Part shown: positions 58,327 to 64,000 of the stretch, in pieces
How positions within the stretch are numbered: position 1 is the stretch's first letter
Layout: every line of letters starts with the position of its first letter
Program-made: the position numbers and the translations under genes
Assembly: GCA_039707465.1 (NCBI GenBank)
Contig: CM077645.1
Span: 58,281,850-58,345,849, forward strand
Length of the DNA: 64,000 nucleotides
Reading direction: 5' to 3'
DNA from: Rhabdophis nuchalis
Lineage: Eukaryota; Chordata; Lepidosauria; Squamata; Natricidae
Notes under the pieces: generated by a model
The model's input: the letters and a program-made list of their open reading frames with translations, nothing else
Databases searched by the model: none
Told to the model about the DNA's origin: nothing

Positions 58327-61300
58327 TTTATAAATATACATCTATACATATATATTAGGACTGGTAATTCATGTTCTATTTCATTCTATTTTGGGGGCAA
58401 TGTGTTTCCTTTTTGAGCAAATTCAATATAGAAATTACCTGCTGAGAAAATAATGAAATTAATTTTAAGAGCTGTTAACTAAAATTTAATTTAAACCCAT
58501 TGTACAGTTGGGTAGAAGAAACCCTTTTTATTTGTTCTTCAGTGGCTCTGTCAATTCTTGTACATTCCTATTTTTGTAGGCTTTTTTATACAATAGGCCT
58601 AAGCACATGAGAACCCATGTCACTGCTCACTAGCATGCCTTTATTACACAATAAATTAAAATTAAAAGGTTTAGTTAATTTTGGACCTGAATACAAACAC
58701 ATTCCTGCAAAAGTTACATCTGACTTAAAGGGTAAAGAATTTAAAAACTTCTTAATGTTAAAACACCAAGATCCATTTAGTCTCACAAAATCTGTAGTAT
58801 TACTCTCAAATATCAATGTAAGCTGACACACACCATATGACATTTAACAGCTTCTTCTTTTGTTTGTTCCCAGGATCTGATATTCAGAAGCCTCATGCCT
58901 CTGAGCACTGAACACAGTTTAATCATTTATTATCTATCTTTCCTCAGTTAAAGTTGGACTGTAACACATTTTTGAGGATGCAAAATTTACAAGCCTGATC
59001 CAAGCTCTTGTTTTACAAGCAATCAATAAATCCAAAGTTCAACCCCTTTAAAATCAATCTATGTCACAAATTTAAAATGGAGAAATTGCATATTTATTTC
59101 CATGCAATCTCAGCATATTCATTTTCCCAGCTAAATAAGATTTAACTTATTTTGGATGATATCTCTTAAAATATCAGGTTTGTAAATCTGAGCATGGTCC
59201 TAAGTAAAGCATTGTCACAAGAGGCAGAAAGAACAATATACTGATAAATTACATGGTAACAGTTATCTTCATTCTGAAACCAACTTTTGGGTTAGTAATA
59301 AACGTTATTTGGGGCTACATTTAAAAATTATTCATAATTTCTCATACTACAGAATGTCAAGGATGTTAGTTGGTTTATATGAGTATGATAAATTAATCCT
59401 CATTAATATGGTTAATATAATATGAATATTATATAATATTATATATTCAGTATAATCTCAATGATGATGAGTTCTCAACTAAGTTCTCTTGCTAAATAGC
59501 CCCTCACTAGAGAAACTGCATTCGGTTTAATCATCTGATAGCACATCAAGTCAATTCTCTCGAAAAGGTATCAATCATCTTTCCTTAATTCCTTTTCATC
59601 ACTACAAAGTTATTCTGCATGGATAGAGGATAAATTTGCAGGGCACCTTAGTGAAGGAAATTACATGTTTAGAAGTTGAACATTATAATAGAGATATATC
59701 TGGAGATGGATTATCACAAAGACAAAAGAATTATAGCTGCCATTTGATATAGTTCTGACGCATGAAAAGCCTCTGCGTCAGAAAAACAATTTTCTATTTC
59801 AAGGGCTAGTTGCAATTTGTGTTGGTTTATCGCTACTGAAAGTTTTCTGACTCTAAGGTTTGGTTTCCTATCAAATATATGAGAGATTTGTAGAGCAAAT
59901 GGAACAAAAGACAACGATGCCAAATCTTAAAAAGGGGCAAGTAAGATTTTAAATGGTATTACCTTGGACCCAGTGATGCTTCCTGTACTTTACATGTTTA
60001 TCATGTATTTTTAAACAATTATATTTTAAAATATTACATACAGAGACACACATTAATCTGATATTTTTCCCCATCTCAAATGCAAGATTATTTAAAAATA
60101 GTCAGTTTGGAGTTGTTTGCCTTCTGCTATCATTGTTTATCCAGTGTAAAGGAGAAATACTCCAAACTAAAATTGCCTGTCATGTTTATCAGAAGTTAAT
60201 ACAACAAACACTAAAAAATTCAACAATATATTTAAACAAAAAAGTTGCATTATTGCTGACTGGCTTTAGCAATAACTGCCTTTGCAACAACAAAAGCATG
60301 GAATATTATCACAATTATTTCTCTAACAAATCAACTTACAATAAAAATATTTTCTCCTGAATCTAATTTCTTTACCTGATTAGCCAGCTATTTAACTATA
60401 GGTTTTTCTAAAGGTGTAACTTTATTTTCTGGAGAGTGTCTTAATGTATGCCATACAATCATATTGGCCAATGGATATGAATATTTACAATATGTACATG
60501 TATTGTATTTGGCTTGTACATAAGATCAATCTTCTTGGAGGGAAGAAACACACAAGTTTTCACTAATTCATTTTTATTAAGCTGATTCATGTTAGAAAGT
60601 TACATAGGTTCTAAGCAGGGAATGATATGTGAAACTGTTTGTCAAGAGATGCCTATGGCTGGAGTTGTCCAATTCTGTGGTTGCTATGGTTCCATCCTTC
60701 GTTACTGACTTTTTCTATTGCTATGTATGAAGACTTGCCTTTTACTTTACCACCTCAGTGTTCAGTAACTATTTTGAGAGGCTATTTATTTAGCTGAGTA
60801 GCTGAGTGATTTGTTCCTACAGCCTTAAAGCTTAATTTTAATAATAATATTTTATTTCAAGCATGTAATATAATATTTCATTCATTTTCATGTAATTCTA
60901 TTAGTCTAGTATGAGGAGAAAAATTATGGGTTGGTTGTTGTTGTTTTTTAAATTAAGCCTGAGACCTATATAATCAAATTTATACTGTTCTATAAACAAT
61001 GATAATTGCACAACATGTGAGTTCTGGAACATGATTATAGCTTCTCACTTAAAAAAAAAAAAAAGAAATAGTCTCAAACACACTGCATCAATCAATGTAA
61101 ATTTAATTACAAAATAATAAAGTTTAATTATGGGATTAGATTTGAAATTTATTATGATGGGATAAAACAATGCTCCAGCTTCCCCTTCCTTTGAATTTTC
61201 ATTTTCTCTGGGTAAATTGCAATAATAAACCCAATACAAATGAAGTATGTATATAAAAAAGACCCCAATGATATGGAAATAAACAGTTACGAGTATTCCT

Positions 61301-61432
61301 CCTTAATGTTGCCAAACTATGCTCTACGCAGATGTCTTAAAAAGAGAAATTTACAAATTTACATCACAAAAAGAAAGGAGCTGGAATATTCCTAGGCCCT
61401 TAAATTCAGATCCAGAAAAAGTTGCCACTTTT
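58327..61432. other. Unannotated background, 3.1 kb
   Basis: AT-rich sequence. Open frames are short and without domains. An A-run lies at about 61050-61062. Confidence 0.5.
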
Positions 61433-61440
61433 ATCTATAG

Positions 61441-61793
61441 CAGTGATGGCGAACCTAAGGTACGGGTGCCACAGGTGGCACGCGGAACCATTTCTTAGGG
61501 CATGCGAGGTGTTGTCCTGTCAGCTCCAGCGCGCATGTGTGCACTGGTCAGCTGATTTAGGCCTTTTTTTGAGGCCGTTTTTCACCCTCTGGAGCCTCTG
61601 GCGGTGGGGAGGGGAGGCTATTTTCACCCTCTCCAGTCTCCTAAAAAGCATCTGGAGCCTGGGGAGGGCGAAAAAAAGCACACCAAAAGCAGGGGGTCAC
61701 ACACATAGCATTATGGGTGTGGAGCGCCCATGCACGACACCCCTGCGCTCCCCCCGCTTTTAGCACATAGCCAAAAAAGGTTAGCCATCACTG
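61441..61793. mobile_element. hAT-like MITE, CAGTGATGGC family, copy 3
   Basis: Left end cagtgatggcgaacc, right end ggttagccatcactg; only one base differs between the inverted ends. The flanking 8-mers atctatag (61433-61440 and 61794-61801) are identical. At 353 bp it is the best-preserved copy of the family here. Confidence 0.95.
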
Positions 61794-61801
61794 ATCTATA
61801 G

Positions 61802-63002
61802 GGCAGTGAAGCAGAATTTGGAGGGTTCCCATAAAATCTGGTCAATTACAACTTTGTGCCACTCTACACTGACCTATATGAAAGAACAGCACTTACTATC
61901 AAATAACATAATGTTCCATACTTTATCTGTATTTTACCACAGGCTAAGGGCAAGCCATATGGCTAGTCTTAGAGGTGGCCAGAAAGCAAACTACAATAAA
62001 AGTACTGCCATGATTGTTCACTAACGGGACTGGTGATTAATGCAATCCTTACTATTTTAAGGTGCAACAATTTAAGGAAAGTGATTGGTGGCTCTCCCTG
62101 GCTTTATTTCTTTCCACAAAGAATTATCTATCAGCAGGAGAACCACCATCAATCATTCTCAAATATGGGTAGGATGCTGCTAGATGAGTGTAGATGAGTG
62201 TAGGCAGGTGACTGAAACATTAGATTAAGTCATGTATCAAATTACCTGAGTAATAAGTTACAGACATGGAAGTGTTTAGTGCCTGTGATGTGTCCGTCTA
62301 GTTATCTTCAGAAATAATGGTTGCAGGCACAAAGGAAAGTTGTACAGTAAAATGGGAAAGAATGATTGGTAGCAGGTCTGTTCCATCTTCAACTAATACT
62401 GCAAGATAATGGCAATGCTAGCAGGGAATCCTGTTCTATCCCTATGACTGGAAGGACTTGAAAGTACCCTATAGGCAGTCATGAAGCTGTAGAAAAACAG
62501 GCAAAATTGTGCCATCACTTCCCAACAGAATAATAAACCAATAAAATTATTGTCGTGTGACGTCCTATCTTGGAGGACTGAAAACCTGTAGCATATCCGA
62601 GATGATGTCAGAAACAGCGTCACAGAGAATACAGCCCTGTTTATAAGTCCACATAGGATCTGGCATGTGCTTTGGAAATTATCAGGCATTGTCTGGACAG
62701 ATGCCTCTATATAAACCAGGTGTCCAGTCTCTCTTGAAACACAAGCTAAATTTAATGGCAAACACCATGGAATAACAGGAATTCATAGTAATATGAAGTA
62801 CTTATCCTAGATACCATCCCTGACTGTGTCAGCAATCACATTGCTCTGTCATTGATTGAGCATGAATCCACCACAAAAATTGTGTCACTGAAAGATAGAA
62901 AACATATTTTTAAAACTGGGACTACTAAAGACAACTATGATAAGATTGAAATGGAAGTAACATCATGACAGCATGTCACACAAATGATTAGTGGGACATG
63001 TT
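61802..63002. other. Unannotated background
   Basis: Contains a 122-aa open frame (62393-62761, minus) without a recognisable domain. It starts MPLNLACVSRETGHLVYIEA; no exon structure or family could be assigned, so it is not called as a gene. Confidence 0.4.
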
Positions 63003-63295
63003 TAGGTTTTAGGTTTTAGGTTTTATTCAATTTATATACCGCTCCTATCTCCATTGGACTCAGGACGTTGAACAGGAAATTAATAATGAGACAACAAACA
63101 ACAATAAATACAATCACAACATTAAAATAGCATTAAATTGAAATAACCTGTGCTAAAATATAAACTAAAATGGTAAAATCTCCATACCTAATCAATTTAA
63201 AATTGTATCTAATCTAACTCTAAGCTAGGCCAGCTAGGTGGAAGAAGTGTGTTTTGAGTGATTGGCGAAAGAAGCGAAGGTCTATTTCATGCAAC
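63003..63295 (-). mobile_element. CR1 LINE 3'-end fragment
   Basis: Reversed CR1 end: a short (TTTTAGG)n tail, ttatataccgctcctatctc, then ctaggccagctaggtggaag, which corresponds to the last CR1 codons. 5'-truncated. Confidence 0.75.
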
Positions 63296-64000
63296 AATAA
63301 GGGGCCCAGATGGTGCACCCCAAGTTTCAAGCTACTTCCATCATTTTCTCTTCATCATAACTGTGCAAATTCTTCAGTGAGGTGTTTTGCTAGCAATTTT
63401 TTTTTTAGTCCATCTGGGTGACTCCTCAAAGCAGCAGAGTAATTGCTCACAGACTCAATACACCTGCTTCAAAGTTTTTAAAAGGTTATCTGGTCATGTC
63501 AGATTCTCCCATGGAATGATTTGCACAGTCCATATAGTCACCAGGAGGCAACCTCAAATGAAAAAATATTTAGCATTGCTGTTCTTATCAGCCATTGCAG
63601 AAGAGAAGTAGAGTGCTAAAATTTCATTATCCAGCCTCCAAATGTTCTTTTGCAAAACAGGCTTCGGTTTTAATTGCTTATTCTCAGGGTACTTTAGAAT
63701 ATTTTTAGAATTTCCTTTGGCTGGCATTTTGAGTTCACATTATTACTGAAAGGTAGAGAAGGTTGTTGATGTTAACACATCTCTCCATCATTCTGCAGCT
63801 TCCCTGATTGCCCAGGCTTCCTAAACTGAAAAGACCTCCAAGCAGGCATTCTATCATGACATCTTCTCTTGGGATTTTATTGAAGACTGCATAACAAAAT
63901 GAAAAAAACAAAAACATTTACTCAAACCTTTTGATCACTCTGCAACTAAAGTAAATGCCAGAAGCCAGGACAATTTCACACATTTGTGAAATGTGGGGGC
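63296..64000. other. Unannotated background
   Basis: No gene or repeat recognised to the window end. Confidence 0.5.

Noticed and set aside
62393..62761. 122-aa open frame as a host exon or retroviral remnant
   Set aside because: No recognisable domain, no splice or LTR context, and length within chance expectation for this window.
63003..63025. Telomere-like TTTTAGG repeat
   Set aside because: Only about three units, located at the tail of a CR1 fragment; vertebrate telomeres are TTAGGG.

Overview
The window is vertebrate nuclear DNA, most likely from a squamate reptile and probably a snake. The evidence is the repeat content: a tRNA-derived SINE with a Bov-B-type tail (Sauria-SINE-like), CR1 LINEs with AAAT or ATT tails, a full-length L1, several hAT and TA-target MITE families, and long AT, GAAA and ATAC microsatellites. 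I found no host protein-coding exon that I can support. Nearly everything recognisable is a transposable element or a simple repeat in an AT-rich, intron-like or intergenic background.

Layout. 1-6160: background with a CR1 tail and three MITEs. 6161-9871: a pogo-like DNA transposon with perfect 27-bp terminal inverted repeats, TA target duplications and an uninterrupted 426-aa transposase on the minus strand. Its 5' half holds a 0.4-kb pyrimidine tract and a 1.15-kb CGG-rich minisatellite. 10032-13372: a SINE and a 5'-truncated CR1. 14097-21064: another CR1 split by a full-length L1 (14807-20499, minus strand), with about 400 bp of the CR1 target duplicated on both sides. 21.5-28.1 kb: MITEs and a CR1 tail. 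29.9-30.0 kb: one copy of a tRNA-like repeat with a hammerhead-ribozyme fold. 33.1 kb: a SINE. 39306-42168: a composite hAT element with perfect 8-bp target duplications, a GC-rich inverted repeat, a nested CR1 and a purine tract.

43.9-45.9 kb is the most striking region. Two copies of the tRNA-like repeat lie in direct tandem with a 348-bp period. Each carries a textbook type I hammerhead ribozyme on the minus strand. A third diverged copy follows, and next to it is a second repeat family with hammerhead-like motifs, including a perfect 102-bp inverted repeat. All of this sits among long (AT)n tracts. Comparing the four hammerheads shows paired changes in stems I, II and III, which supports selection on the RNA fold. 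The tandem pair is predicted to self-cleave and release a 348-nt RNA, as in retrozyme-like or Schistosoma Sm-alpha-like elements.

The right third (46-64 kb) holds hAT MITEs with exact target duplications, a Helitron-like element, further CR1 fragments and long unannotated background. Elements interact by nesting: L1 into CR1, CR1 into hAT, and a shared passenger module inside both the pogo and hAT elements.
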